From the IMG/VR virus record IMGVR_UViG_3300011113_000734, positions 1 to 42,147 of that record: a stretch of DNA of 42,147 nucleotides; one strand, written 5' to 3'. Below are positions 7,049 through 16,475 of this stretch, in pieces. The position numbers and the translations under genes were made by a program. The first letter of the stretch is position 1; each line of letters starts with the position of its first letter. This DNA is from a virus. The notes below the pieces were generated by a model. The model was given only the letters and a program-made list of their open reading frames with translations. It was not told the DNA's origin and did not search any database.

Positions 7049-10000
7049 TCAGGACTGAATGTTGTTGGACACCACGAAGTCGAGGCTGACGAACTCGATG
7101 CTCTTCGTGGGTTGCACGAAGATCTTTCCGCGGAGTGTGTTGTTGAGGATGTCGTCCTGAGTCGTTGTAGATGAATCGATGACCACCTTGAATCTCTCGA
7201 GTCCTGCGAGTGCCTGAATTCTCTGGAGACGGGGTGTGACCGCTGCAGAGAAACGAGCGAGTGTTGCTTCTCGGTTGGGCTCGAAGATGATGGTCTGAGC
7301 GATGTCTCTCACCTGACGACGGATCTCGATGAGGAGTCTTCTCACGTTGACTCTGTCGAGTGCCGAAGCAGCGACTTGCAGTGTCTTCTGGCCCCAGACC
7401 ACGAGCCCTGAAGCGGGATTGGTTCCGCTTCTTGGCGCACCCGGGAAAGCGACCAGAGGATTGATGCTGTTGTCATAGAGGGAATCTAGATCGTTCTGGC
7501 TAAGCTTCACGCGTGCTTCAAGAGCATCTTGCGGTAGAGCACCGCGTGTGAAACCGGCCGGGGCGAACCAGGGATGACCCACAGCGTCGTTGAGAGAGAG
7601 AGCTCCGAGAACCACGACCGACGGTGGCACGAAGAGGTTGATGCCCTTCGGATCACTGTAGAGAACGTCTGGGAAGTAAGCTGCAGCGAAGGAGCTGTCC
7701 ACAGAGCGATCTCTAAAGGTGGTGATTGAGTTCGTCACTGAGGGTTGATCATTCTCGTCTCTCACGTTGTCGCCATTTTCATCTTGATGTTCGATGTCCA
7801 TGATGAACAGCGCGTCGAATCTCTCCTCAGTGGCTTGAATTGCCGTGTCAGTGACGAGCGGCTCTCTAATGCCAGGGATTGCGAGAAGCTGAATATCCAC
7901 GTTGACTGTGTTCTTCATGATCTCGAGAGCCTTGAGGTATGAGGAGACGCTGGGTCCTTCATTCAAGCCGCGACCGAGTCCTGATGTCATGTCAGCGACG
8001 ACTGCAAGGTTTGTAATCTCAGACTCATTCTCGTCGAAGATATTGACACCATTGAAGCCACCCTGCATGATTGCTGTGAACTTAGCATAACGCTTGTTGT
8101 CTGCAAGATCGTCAACCTTAAAGGGTCTTGTCTTGGCAGAGTCAGTAGCACCGATGCTGTCAGAGAGGTAACCGCCGCCTGTAGGAGCGCCGCTTCTCAC
8201 GTAGACTGCCTTTGACCACTTCTCAGGATCAGCATTTCCTGTTGAACCTGTCACCACCTGAATGTTCTCCAGAGTGAACACGTTATTACAGAATCTGTCT
8301 GAGTCGAGTATACCGTTGGCTGCAGTGTCAGCTTGACCCACGTTGCTGCCTGTCACGAATTTTGCCTCGCCCACAACGAATTGTGGGAAGTACTTCGCAA
8401 AAGACTCAATGCTCTTGTTCTTTAGAACAGATCCATTTCTCTTAACGAGCGTCTCAGGATGCTCGAATTGAACGCCCCAGTAGAATCCCTTCTCAACTTG
8501 TTCCTTGACTGACCATTCTTCACCTGTTGTTATCTTGGCTCTAAATGGTAGCGGAGGTGTGACTGAGTTCTTGAGGTAGCTTCCAGTTCCTACACTGTAG
8601 ACCTGTGACATAATGTCCGCCACGGCCTTTGGAGTCACTGTAGAGAGCGGTGCTGAACCAGATGTAACCAAGTGGTCAACGCCTCTGAAGCCCATCGGCA
8701 ATGCGAGTGGATCGACAAAACCGTTCTCAATGTCAGGATTGACTTCTACGCGAACGTAGTTAGACTTGTTTGAGTAGTTGCCCTCGATAACAAGCTTCTG
8801 TGAAGAAAGTTCTCTGTCAAAGTCGTAGTAAGCATGAAGATCACCAATGACCTTTGCAATGTATCTGTCAGACGAAGGATCAAGTGTGACGCCTGTGAAT
8901 TTCTCGTTCACTAGAACCTTCTTGTCGAGATCTCTATCATCCCAGAGACGTAGCATCACATCAAATGTACCGTACTTATTAAGAGGATCATTTGACTTGT
9001 TAATGTTCTCAATCGAAATCTTAATCTTGTCAGCAACAGAGCTTCCATCATCAAGAGCATGGAATTTAAAGAGATTAACTGCCTCACCGCCGAATTTCTG
9101 CGATATAAACCAAGGAGTGACTGCGTGAGCGAACCTATCTCTGAAGTTTTCGTAGTTAGGAACGGTTGTGCTGCCCACGTTTCTAGCTGTTGAACCAGAT
9201 ATGATAAATGCTGATGGTTCATAACCACCAATTGGTCCTGAACCTGATGCAGCATTAATAACGCCTGAGCCTGTCAAAACAGCAAGTGAACCATGAATAT
9301 CCCAGTGAGCGTAAAGATAATGGCCTGCCTTTTGAAGCTTAAGTGGGTCTGTGTTAAAGACATCGTAGAAGTAATTGTTTGAATTCACATCAAATGATGC
9401 GGTAATTACGTTAGGATAAGATGCATCAGATCCTTTGTGTCCATTAAGAATTAAAACAAATTCTTGCTTGGCCGTGCTGTTCTGTGAAAGAACAACAGTT
9501 CCCAAAGAAGTTCCTGCAGAATTTGTTTCTGTTGCAACAAGCGCCGCAGAAGGACCATCAGAAGAAAGTCCAGATCCTGGAATCGAAGAAGACAGTCTCA
9601 TTATGACACCGCTTGGTGCCATGAGTACGCCTCTAATGATTGGAATGGCTGTTGTAGAAGTCTGTATGCCAGCCTCGCTAAATAGCTTTGAACCGGCAGA
9701 CTCTGACATGAAACATCCTAAGAAGTAAGTTCTTCCTGGAGGTCCACCTGCATTTGCATAAGCATTGGCACCAAGTGCATCTAAGTTTGATGCTTGATCA
9801 CTGGGTTGCTGCTCACCTACTGTGAAACCTGCGCTTGTGACGTCACCTGCAGCATTTCTCTTCTTTCCGTCACCAACACCTAAAACTCTTAAGTAAGTGA
9901 CTGCCTGTGCATTTCTAAGCCATTCACGAACTGCCAGTGGACCAAATTTCTTTCCATCTGTTTCACCAAACTTAGCAGTCCAATCTGATAGATTGCCTAC

Positions 10001-10141
10001 TGTCACTGGTACGAATGCCGGACCTTTTAGTGACGTTCCAATAATGCCAGCAGGAATACCAATCGGTTCCTGTGTAGTTGGCCCCGTGAGGTCAATCTCT
10101 CTAGCTGTTACGCCTGCGCTTCCAAACTTTAGTTTTGCCAT
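7049..10141 (-). CDS. gp18: Tail sheath protein, paralogue A (gp18-like)
   Basis: A 1030-residue tail sheath protein, much longer than T4 gp18 (659 aa). The N-terminus has the sheath hallmark (AREIDLTGPTTQEPIGIPAG, then GTSLKGPAFVPV). The conserved C-terminal domain contains HPWFAPAGFTRGAL, LYDNSINPLVAFPG, GQKTLQVAASALDRVNVRRL and a final strand KSIEFVSLDFVV. The long central part is probably surface insertion domains rich in Ser, Gly and Asn. Sheath proteins assemble around the tube and contract at infection. It lies 47 bases downstream of a second, equally large sheath gene with which it aligns along its length. The C-terminal third is visibly more GC-rich than the N-terminal part. Ribosome site GGAG, start at 10141. 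Confidence 0.93.
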   Translation of the reverse strand: MAKLKFGSAGVTAREIDLTGPTTQEPIGIPAGIIGTSLKGPAFVPVTVGNLSDWTAKFGETDGKKFGPLAVREWLRNAQAVTYLRVLGVGDGKKRNAAGDVTSAGFTVGEQQPSDQASNLDALGANAYANAGGPPGRTYFLGCFMSESAGSKLFSEAGIQTSTTAIPIIRGVLMAPSGVIMRLSSSIPGSGLSSDGPSAALVATETNSAGTSLGTVVLSQNSTAKQEFVLILNGHKGSDASYPNVITASFDVNSNNYFYDVFNTDPLKLQKAGHYLYAHWDIHGSLAVLTGSGVINAASGSGPIGGYEPSAFIISGSTARNVGSTTVPNYENFRDRFAHAVTPWFISQKFGGEAVNLFKFHALDDGSSVADKIKISIENINKSNDPLNKYGTFDVMLRLWDDRDLDKKVLVNEKFTGVTLDPSSDRYIAKVIGDLHAYYDFDRELSSQKLVIEGNYSNKSNYVRVEVNPDIENGFVDPLALPMGFRGVDHLVTSGSAPLSTVTPKAVADIMSQVYSVGTGSYLKNSVTPPLPFRAKITTGEEWSVKEQVEKGFYWGVQFEHPETLVKRNGSVLKNKSIESFAKYFPQFVVGEAKFVTGSNVGQADTAANGILDSDRFCNNVFTLENIQVVTGSTGNADPEKWSKAVYVRSGAPTGGGYLSDSIGATDSAKTRPFKVDDLADNKRYAKFTAIMQGGFNGVNIFDENESEITNLAVVADMTSGLGRGLNEGPSVSSYLKALEIMKNTVNVDIQLLAIPGIREPLVTDTAIQATEERFDALFIMDIEHQDENGDNVRDENDQPSVTNSITTFRDRSVDSSFAAAYFPDVLYSDPKGINLFVPPSVVVLGALSLNDAVGHPWFAPAGFTRGALPQDALEARVKLSQNDLDSLYDNSINPLVAFPGAPRSGTNPASGLVVWGQKTLQVAASALDRVNVRRLLIEIRRQVRDIAQTIIFEPNREATLARFSAAVTPRLQRIQALAGLERFKVVIDSSTTTQDDILNNTLRGKIFVQPTKSIEFVSLDFVVSNNIQS

Positions 10142-10188
10142 TTAAGCTCTCCAATTACTACTAGCTAACTATTACTTAAGACTCAATT

Positions 10189-13100
10189 TCACACGAACTG
10201 AACCCCACTATTTGTGACGATAAAGTCGATTGCGATGAATTCAACAACTCTTGTTGGAACAACGACTATTCTTCCATTGAGTCTGTTAAGATCAACATCT
10301 TCTTGTGTGTTGTTTGTTTCGTTCATGACAACCTGGAAACCTTCAATGCCTGCTTGAACTTGGATGAGACCAAGCTGGAATGAGGTATCTGCCACGAATT
10401 TATTTCTAACTGCTGGTGTATTTTGCTCGAAGACAATTCTCTTCGCGATGTCAATAATCACACGCTTTATCTCAAGCATGAGTCTACGAACATTTACTCT
10501 GTCAAGAGCAGACTTGTTGATCTGTAGAGTCTTCTGACCGTAGACAACGAATCCCAATCTTGGGAATGTCGCTATGGGGTTGATTCTTGACTCATAAAGT
10601 CTATCTCTGTCAGAGACGTTTAGACGAACTGCAACGTTTGTGACAAAGTCTAAGGCGGCTCGGTTGAAGCCTGCGGGTGCAAACCATGGGTAAGACACTC
10701 TGTCGTTAAATCCGAGAGCACCAAGAGCTGCGACTGATGCAGGTACTTTGACTCTTCTTCTATTGGTTTCATCATCAATGTAGACGTCCGGGAAGTATGT
10801 GGCAACATAGTTGTTGTCTATGCTTCTTGCGTCAAGTTCATTGCAAACATAATTGATGTTTGGCTTAGCCGTAGAGTCATCGTACAGTCTATTGCCGCTA
10901 TCATCATAAGACGGTATGTCCATAACATGAATTGCAAGACCGTAATCCTTGACTTTTGCCATGGCATTGTCATTGATGTAAGGCTCTCTGATTCCAGGTA
11001 TTGCAAGTATATTATTATTTGCAACTAGAGGATCTGTGCCAATATTAACAGCTGCTAAGTAAGAAGCAACACCATTGTTGTTGACATCTTGACCCGATGG
11101 ATTAGTTGAGAATCCAGAAATTGTGTTGGTCGTAGAAGCACCACCCCCGACGTCGAAAGATACTGACTTATCATTAAGCCTTCGAGCATTTCTCTCTAAG
11201 AAATTAGTACCGTCGAATCCACCATACATGAAGTTTGTGAACTTAGCAAAGGCAGAGAACTTGTTAAAGTCAGACGCAGATCCTGATGCCAGAATTGTCG
11301 CGAGTGACATTCTATTGCGGCCGCCTTCAGAGTAAGTGTACTTTGTGTTGTCAAGTGCAGCATTTCTAATATAAGCTGCTTCTTTCATGTGTGAGTTGAT
11401 AGAGCTAGTTAAGTCGCCGATTGAATCATTGTAAAGAACGACCTTTGACAGTGAGAACTTATTATTATTGAGTGAATCAGCATTAGAACCTGTCACAAGA
11501 GAATCAAGCTTCTCGATACCCACGAACTTAGTGAGTGATGCAAGAAGTTCGTTCTTTTCTTGAACAACATTCGGATTGAGAAGAGAAGTACCTGTAGGTG
11601 AAGATGATGTGCTATCTCTCTCGAACTTAACACCCCAGTAGAGACCTGGCACTGTAACTTCTGAATTGCCCGGTGCTCCAATGAACGAGGGGCTTGTCGG
11701 CATCTCGCCTCTTGTCACCTTAAATCTCATTGGAACAGGAGGAACGTATGAAGATGAAAGATTGGCAAATGAAGTACTGAGCTTTCCTCCCAGGCGTGCA
11801 TTTGCAGAACTTAAAGCTGTAGATGAAACGAGGTTGGGATTTATATTAAGTGCATGAACACCCTTAAATCCAAACGGTAAGCTGTTCTCTGGGACTTCCT
11901 TATTGTCAACCAGCGAATTCATTATAATTCTGACGTATCTTGAACGATTTGCGTATTTGCCAGTTGCAATTAAACGACGTTCTCCGGGCAGAACAGAGTC
12001 AAAGTTGTACTGTACTTTTCTATCGCCGATTAGCTTGGCAACGTAGTTTGGAGAGTCGGGATTTAATGAGCAGTTTGAGAATTGCTCAATGACTTGTGGA
12101 TTTTGGTCAGTATCATCCCAGCTTCTAACTTGAATTGTGAATGTACCATAGCGATCAGCATCATTTGCTGATGCCTTTAAATTTGAGATTGAGATCTTGT
12201 AAAGCTGATTTGCGTACTCTCCATCGTCAATTGCTTCGAAATGGAATAAGTCGTATTCAGTCTTACCGAACGGCTGAGAGATGAAGGTTGTTGTTTTTGG
12301 TGCAGTGAAGCGTGTATTATAAGATCCAAAGACTTCGCGGAATGATTTAGAAGAATCACCTGCGGTTGAAGTATTCGCTGAACCAGAAAGAATACCGACT
12401 CTGCTTTGAGCGCTACCGCTTGCGAATACAATTGATTTATCAACTGCGAAATCGGCATGTAGATAATGTTGCTCTTGGTAAAACTTGTCAGGATCTCTAT
12501 TGAGAATCTTGCCAACGTAATCGCTGTCGGATGGATCAAACGATGCTGTCAAAACCTTGACGCCCGTGACACCGTCTGTCACGGCAAAATCTGCACCCAG
12601 CGAAGAAGAAATAATAAGCTTAAACTTACCAGATATAAGATCAGCATCATCGTTAATTGCTGTCGCAACTGCAAAAGAAGATGCTGCAATGCTTCCGTGA
12701 GAAGCAGTGACCATGATTCTAGATGTGTTAGGGGTCATGATGAGACCGCGTACTAGATTGACATAGGATGAACCTGCGAACGTGTCGTTGTCAGAGAACA
12801 TCGGAGCGGCTGCACCTTCATAAGTTCCTATGTCATGTCTAGCAACAAGGAATTGAACTGCACCCGCGTGTCTATTATCGGTTGTTGCAGTTCCTGCTAA
12901 TACAAATCCTGCCTTTTCAACAACACCATAAGTTGCTGTACTCGTTATGTGCGCAGATGTTGAATTAGCTCCGGCTCCCAAGACTCTAATATAAGAGAGA
13001 GACGATCTATTCTTTAAGAACTCATTGGCAGCATATGGCCCAAATTTGTCTGGGTCTAAGTTACCGAATACCTCAACGTATTCATTGAAGTTAGCAACTG

Positions 13101-13239
13101 TTACCGGAACAAATGCCGGACCTTTATTTGCAGTGCCAATGATCAATGCAGGTACGCCTGTTGGACCTGTAACTGCTGGTGCTGAAAGATCTATCTCGCG
13201 CTCATAAAAATTTGGCGACTTAAAAGTCTGCTCTGACAT
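10189..13239 (-). CDS. gp18: Tail sheath protein, paralogue B (gp18-like)
   Basis: A 1016-residue paralogue of the next gene. Shared landmarks are EREIDLSAPAVTGPTGVPA and GPAFVPVTVANFNEYVEVFG at the N-terminus, then YPWFAPAGFNRAAL, LYESRINPIATFP, GQKTLQINKSALDRVNVRRL and VEFIAIDFIV at the C-terminus. The central region (about residues 130-480) is more divergent between the two. A strong AAGGAG site precedes the ATG at 13239. Two adjacent full-length sheath genes imply either a mixed sheath or specialised copies. Base composition here is more AT-rich than in the downstream half of paralogue A. The protein is certainly sheath-like; which copy forms the main sheath cannot be told from sequence. 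Confidence 0.92.
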   Translation of the reverse strand: MSEQTFKSPNFYEREIDLSAPAVTGPTGVPALIIGTANKGPAFVPVTVANFNEYVEVFGNLDPDKFGPYAANEFLKNRSSLSYIRVLGAGANSTSAHITSTATYGVVEKAGFVLAGTATTDNRHAGAVQFLVARHDIGTYEGAAAPMFSDNDTFAGSSYVNLVRGLIMTPNTSRIMVTASHGSIAASSFAVATAINDDADLISGKFKLIISSSLGADFAVTDGVTGVKVLTASFDPSDSDYVGKILNRDPDKFYQEQHYLHADFAVDKSIVFASGSAQSRVGILSGSANTSTAGDSSKSFREVFGSYNTRFTAPKTTTFISQPFGKTEYDLFHFEAIDDGEYANQLYKISISNLKASANDADRYGTFTIQVRSWDDTDQNPQVIEQFSNCSLNPDSPNYVAKLIGDRKVQYNFDSVLPGERRLIATGKYANRSRYVRIIMNSLVDNKEVPENSLPFGFKGVHALNINPNLVSSTALSSANARLGGKLSTSFANLSSSYVPPVPMRFKVTRGEMPTSPSFIGAPGNSEVTVPGLYWGVKFERDSTSSSPTGTSLLNPNVVQEKNELLASLTKFVGIEKLDSLVTGSNADSLNNNKFSLSKVVLYNDSIGDLTSSINSHMKEAAYIRNAALDNTKYTYSEGGRNRMSLATILASGSASDFNKFSAFAKFTNFMYGGFDGTNFLERNARRLNDKSVSFDVGGGASTTNTISGFSTNPSGQDVNNNGVASYLAAVNIGTDPLVANNNILAIPGIREPYINDNAMAKVKDYGLAIHVMDIPSYDDSGNRLYDDSTAKPNINYVCNELDARSIDNNYVATYFPDVYIDDETNRRRVKVPASVAALGALGFNDRVSYPWFAPAGFNRAALDFVTNVAVRLNVSDRDRLYESRINPIATFPRLGFVVYGQKTLQINKSALDRVNVRRLMLEIKRVIIDIAKRIVFEQNTPAVRNKFVADTSFQLGLIQVQAGIEGFQVVMNETNNTQEDVDLNRLNGRIVVVPTRVVEFIAIDFIVTNSGVQFV

Positions 13240-13305
13240 GGACTATCTCCTTAACATTTACCGATCAATAATTATCGTCCTAAAATTCACTAATAAAAAG
13301 AAAAT

Positions 13306-14565
13306 TCATTCTATATCGTCTAAGCTGTAACCTGTGTAAGTTGTCTCTCCTTTCGCATTTTTAGACTTTACTTTTAAAAATCTGTAACCTCTTGGGTTAG
13401 TAGTGTAAGCAGGATCATTAGAATCACCTCCGGCAGGGTTATTTGGATCATGCTGCTTTATAAAGGGCGAAACTTTTTGCTGTCTCCAGCCTACATTTCT
13501 TTGGTCATCAAGCGAGTTTTTTTGATCATCAAGCGGCAACGTAGGATCATCTGAGCCTAAAAGATATTTGTTGCTAGGTGTCTCAGTTGTTAAAACGTCG
13601 TCTTCCATAGAAAGATTTTTAAATTGAATTGTGGGAGAAGAAACGTAGCGCTTTAGCGGAACCGGCGATCCTGGTGTTTGTGTTGCAAAGAAATAAGCGG
13701 GCACATTTACTACAAAGTTATGTTTAATAAATCTCTCTGTTGTTGACATGTCTTCAAAGCTTGACTCTGATGAATATGCGCCTCCCTCAACTGTTGCGAC
13801 AAACCAATATCCTTTTTGAGTATCAAGACGCCATGACTGGCTTTGAGGCAAAAAAGAAGAGATAAATTTTTCTATGACTTGATTTGAATGTTGCATGTAC
13901 TGTGTCCACACAGTGACCTGGTACTTAACAGAGTAAAATTGAGGGGCTGGAACGACTATTGTCTCGAAAACATTATTTAACAGATTTGGCTTGAGATAAG
14001 CGCCATCAACAATGTCTTTGTCTTGAGTTCTATCTCCCAGCTGTCTCTCTACGGTTATTTGGTCATTGACGACTGAGTCTGTTGTGTTTACTGCAAGATT
14101 AACTTGATTCTTTAAGAATAATCTATTTACTAAGTTTTGATAGTCTCTATCGGATTTATCTAGTCTTCTTCTGATTACAATCTCGCCTTGCTGTTGATTA
14201 ATGCCCCGACCAATGATATCAGCTGCCATATCCTGCGTGATATCAGTTCTCATTATAGTTATTAGCGGTAGTATTAAACTACCTGTCTGATCCCTGACCG
14301 GTCGTCCTTTCTTAAGCATAGACCATTTTTCACCTGCTGCAAAAATCACTGGGACTTTAAGCAGGTTTGTCTCGTCTTTACCAACTTGAGGAGCGATCTC
14401 TTTGTCGAATAAATTAAAGATTGCTGTATCTACATCTTCTAAGCCACAAGAATTAATATAAAAGTCGGGTGTTCCACTTGTCTTTTCATAACCTGACTTG
14501 ATGGGTGTAATCCCATAATTTTTTTTACTTTGCGTCTTAAACCTAGTTGGCATAATAGTTTTCAC
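13306..14565 (-). CDS. Probable tail sheath stabiliser / tail completion protein (gp15-like)
   Basis: A 419-residue protein ending 66 bases upstream of sheath B. Recognisable parts: DFYINSCGLEDVDTAIFNLF near residue 35, VPVIFAAGEKWSMLKKGRP, GRGINQQQGEIVIRRRLD, a mid-protein VTVWTQYMQHSNQVIEKFI and an all-beta segment after it. This pattern is frequent between neck genes and sheath genes in T4-like phages, the place of the T4 gp15 sheath stabiliser, and I assign it on that basis. The GTG at 14565 overlaps the stop of the gp14-like gene by two bases. The ATG at 14553 is a possible alternative start. The C-terminal 80 residues are polar and Asp/Asn-rich. Confidence 0.6.
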   Translation of the reverse strand: MKTIMPTRFKTQSKKNYGITPIKSGYEKTSGTPDFYINSCGLEDVDTAIFNLFDKEIAPQVGKDETNLLKVPVIFAAGEKWSMLKKGRPVRDQTGSLILPLITIMRTDITQDMAADIIGRGINQQQGEIVIRRRLDKSDRDYQNLVNRLFLKNQVNLAVNTTDSVVNDQITVERQLGDRTQDKDIVDGAYLKPNLLNNVFETIVVPAPQFYSVKYQVTVWTQYMQHSNQVIEKFISSFLPQSQSWRLDTQKGYWFVATVEGGAYSSESSFEDMSTTERFIKHNFVVNVPAYFFATQTPGSPVPLKRYVSSPTIQFKNLSMEDDVLTTETPSNKYLLGSDDPTLPLDDQKNSLDDQRNVGWRQQKVSPFIKQHDPNNPAGGDSNDPAYTTNPRGYRFLKVKSKNAKGETTYTGYSLDDIE

Positions 14566-15203
14566 TCATCGTAGAAAGATGTCTTAATTTTTCGAATTCC
14601 ATCAATAGGGGGTTCAAGAACGCCATTGTCGCGAAGGTCTCTCTTGTCACCAGTAGGATTACCTGCAGAATCCAAAGAATTACCTCTCTGCTGTTCAAAA
14701 TTAACTTGAACTGCATCATCATCTGTGTGAGATATATCAGTTGGCCCTTTGAACGGGGCTCTGAATAGACCTTCGCGCGACTTGGTCCCAATTAGCTTAA
14801 TTCCATTCTTGTGCTCTGGTAAGCCATAGATGTTTCTTGAAATCATGGCTTCAGTTATTTCATAGAAGATCTCATCAAAAGAGAAAAAGTCGCCTATGTT
14901 AACATTGATTCCTTTGTCAACTAGATCTCTATACTGAATAAAAACTTCTAACATAAACTGCTTATCAATTCCAAACTTATCTATCTTGGTTGATTGCTGG
15001 AAATTAGAATCGACAAAACACTCTATCTCAATTGGATTGTCATAGAATTTTTTTAAAGCTTCATTATAGATTGGATGAGACTTGGTTTTTTTCTCTGAAA
15101 TAGGGTAGTAGTATATCTTCTGGCCTACAACGTCCTTAACAATCTCCTTTGTGATGTCGGAGATGAAGCTTAGCTCTCTCTGTGTTATAAATAATCGGGC
15201 CAT
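14562..15203 (-). CDS. gp14: Neck protein (gp14-like)
   Basis: A 213-residue protein (T4 gp14 has 256). The order of elements matches the virus neck protein family: an N-terminal helix ending in QKIYYYPISE, an acidic segment, FMLEVFIQYRDLVDKGINVN, GDFFSFDEIFYEITEA and then a polar C-terminal tail. In T4, gp13 and gp14 seal the filled head and connect it to the tail. The gene lies between a gp13-like and a gp15-like gene, in the same order as T4. GAAGGAA ribosome site before the ATG at 15203. Confidence 0.75.
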   Translation of the reverse strand: MARLFITQRELSFISDITKEIVKDVVGQKIYYYPISEKKTKSHPIYNEALKKFYDNPIEIECFVDSNFQQSTKIDKFGIDKQFMLEVFIQYRDLVDKGINVNIGDFFSFDEIFYEITEAMISRNIYGLPEHKNGIKLIGTKSREGLFRAPFKGPTDISHTDDDAVQVNFEQQRGNSLDSAGNPTGDKRDLRDNGVLEPPIDGIRKIKTSFYDE

Positions 15204-15215
15204 TATATTCCTTCA

Positions 15216-16394
15216 TCAACCTATAACGATTGATTTTCCTAGCGGCATCGGTATATACCGTAAATTCTTATTCATGTTCTCGGCAGCAAGAGCATCTACT
15301 TCAAGCAATTTTGATCTAGTTAAATTAGATAAAAATTCTTTTAATTGAGTCACGAGCTTATCTTTGTCTTCTCGACCCGTAGAAACCAAGCTCTCTCCAT
15401 TTAATTGTAGATCAGCGTTAGGTATTGGGATACTTTGGAACTTAGAACGAATTAGACCAAGAAGTTCTCTTGATAGCGCAAGCGTATATTGACGTATCCA
15501 CTGTCTTCCTGGTTGTGTTACATTCTTAAAGGGTATATTGCTGTATGGCGCATTCTCAGGTCCTGAGACGCCATAGATTCTATCGTCTGTGTATGCTGTA
15601 GGATTTAGTGGATTTTTTCCTTCCATGACTTTACAATAAACTCTACCAATCTGTGACTCAAGGACTGGTATTGGAAAGAGCCTCAGTTTGCTTCCAAGTA
15701 TTTGATAGCTGTATTGTGATCTTCTCACTCTAAATGCAGTTTCTAGCATGCCTCTTCTAAGCACATCTTCAAAGACTGGTAATACGTAAAAAACCGTAGA
15801 GTTGATGTACGACTCGTAGTTAAAATTTGTTGCAAGGTAATTTGTGATATTAGATGCATTGAGCAAAAAGTGCTGAGCTGCGATTGGTTCAAAGTGAAAT
15901 AACTCTACAATTTTTAGCTTACCTTTTGAGCCACTGGGTATCGTCTGATATATTACTTGATTTGTAACTGCATCTTTTAGATCCGCGTAGATGTCATAGT
16001 CTTGTCTATCAGCCTGAATGTCAAAATATCCTAGCTGAGCATTGTATGATCCTCCGACGTAAGCTTCTGATGCATATGCATCGGACATTCTTAATAGGAA
16101 TTCTAAAGTGTTTCTTGTGTACTTATTTGTTAAGTCTGTAGATCCTGTCGGCATTCCTAAAATGTTTGATAATTCAGACATTATTTTCATCTCGTGAATA
16201 TGCTTAGAATATTCACAGCACGCTTCTTCAAAGCATGCCCAAATTTCTTTCTTGGTAAGCTCAACAGACAATACGTCATCACCCAGCTTTCTCTTGACAA
16301 AGTTGACCATATTATCAGCCTCTGTCTGAAATTCGGTGTCAGAATCAAAAAAACCAAACGGTGTTGGACTTATTGTATCGCTAAAATTTGCCAT
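15216..16394 (-). CDS. gp13: Neck protein (gp13-like)
   Basis: A 392-residue protein, longer than T4 gp13 (309 aa). The N-terminus has the family pattern: MVNFVKRKLGDDVLSVEL followed by IWACFEEACCEYSKHIHEMK, a helix that starts the head-to-tail connector fold. The middle part holds FHFEPIAAQHFLLN and PVFEDVLRRGMLETAFRVR, and the C-terminus is helical (YTLALSRELLGLIRSKF). It would bind under the portal after packaging. It is the first gene of a neck/tail run on the minus strand and faces the lysin gene across an 80-base gap. Confidence 0.75.
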   Translation of the reverse strand: MANFSDTISPTPFGFFDSDTEFQTEADNMVNFVKRKLGDDVLSVELTKKEIWACFEEACCEYSKHIHEMKIMSELSNILGMPTGSTDLTNKYTRNTLEFLLRMSDAYASEAYVGGSYNAQLGYFDIQADRQDYDIYADLKDAVTNQVIYQTIPSGSKGKLKIVELFHFEPIAAQHFLLNASNITNYLATNFNYESYINSTVFYVLPVFEDVLRRGMLETAFRVRRSQYSYQILGSKLRLFPIPVLESQIGRVYCKVMEGKNPLNPTAYTDDRIYGVSGPENAPYSNIPFKNVTQPGRQWIRQYTLALSRELLGLIRSKFQSIPIPNADLQLNGESLVSTGREDKDKLVTQLKEFLSNLTRSKLLEVDALAAENMNKNLRYIPMPLGKSIVIG

Positions 16395-16418
16395 CTAAGA
16401 TCTCGACTCGAGTGCGAG

Positions 16419-16426
16419 TATAAATA
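16419..16426 (+). promoter_or_regulatory. T4-type late promoter motif upstream of the lysin
   Basis: The exact octamer TATAAATA, the T4 late promoter -10 consensus, lies 50 bases before the lysin ATG in the gap between divergent genes. T4 late promoters need no -35 box. It is the only exact match that I noticed in the intergenic gaps. Confidence 0.45.
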
Positions 16427-16475
16427 TCATTAGAAAGCAGTAATCATCAATAAACAAAACTTTCAAGAGGATCTC

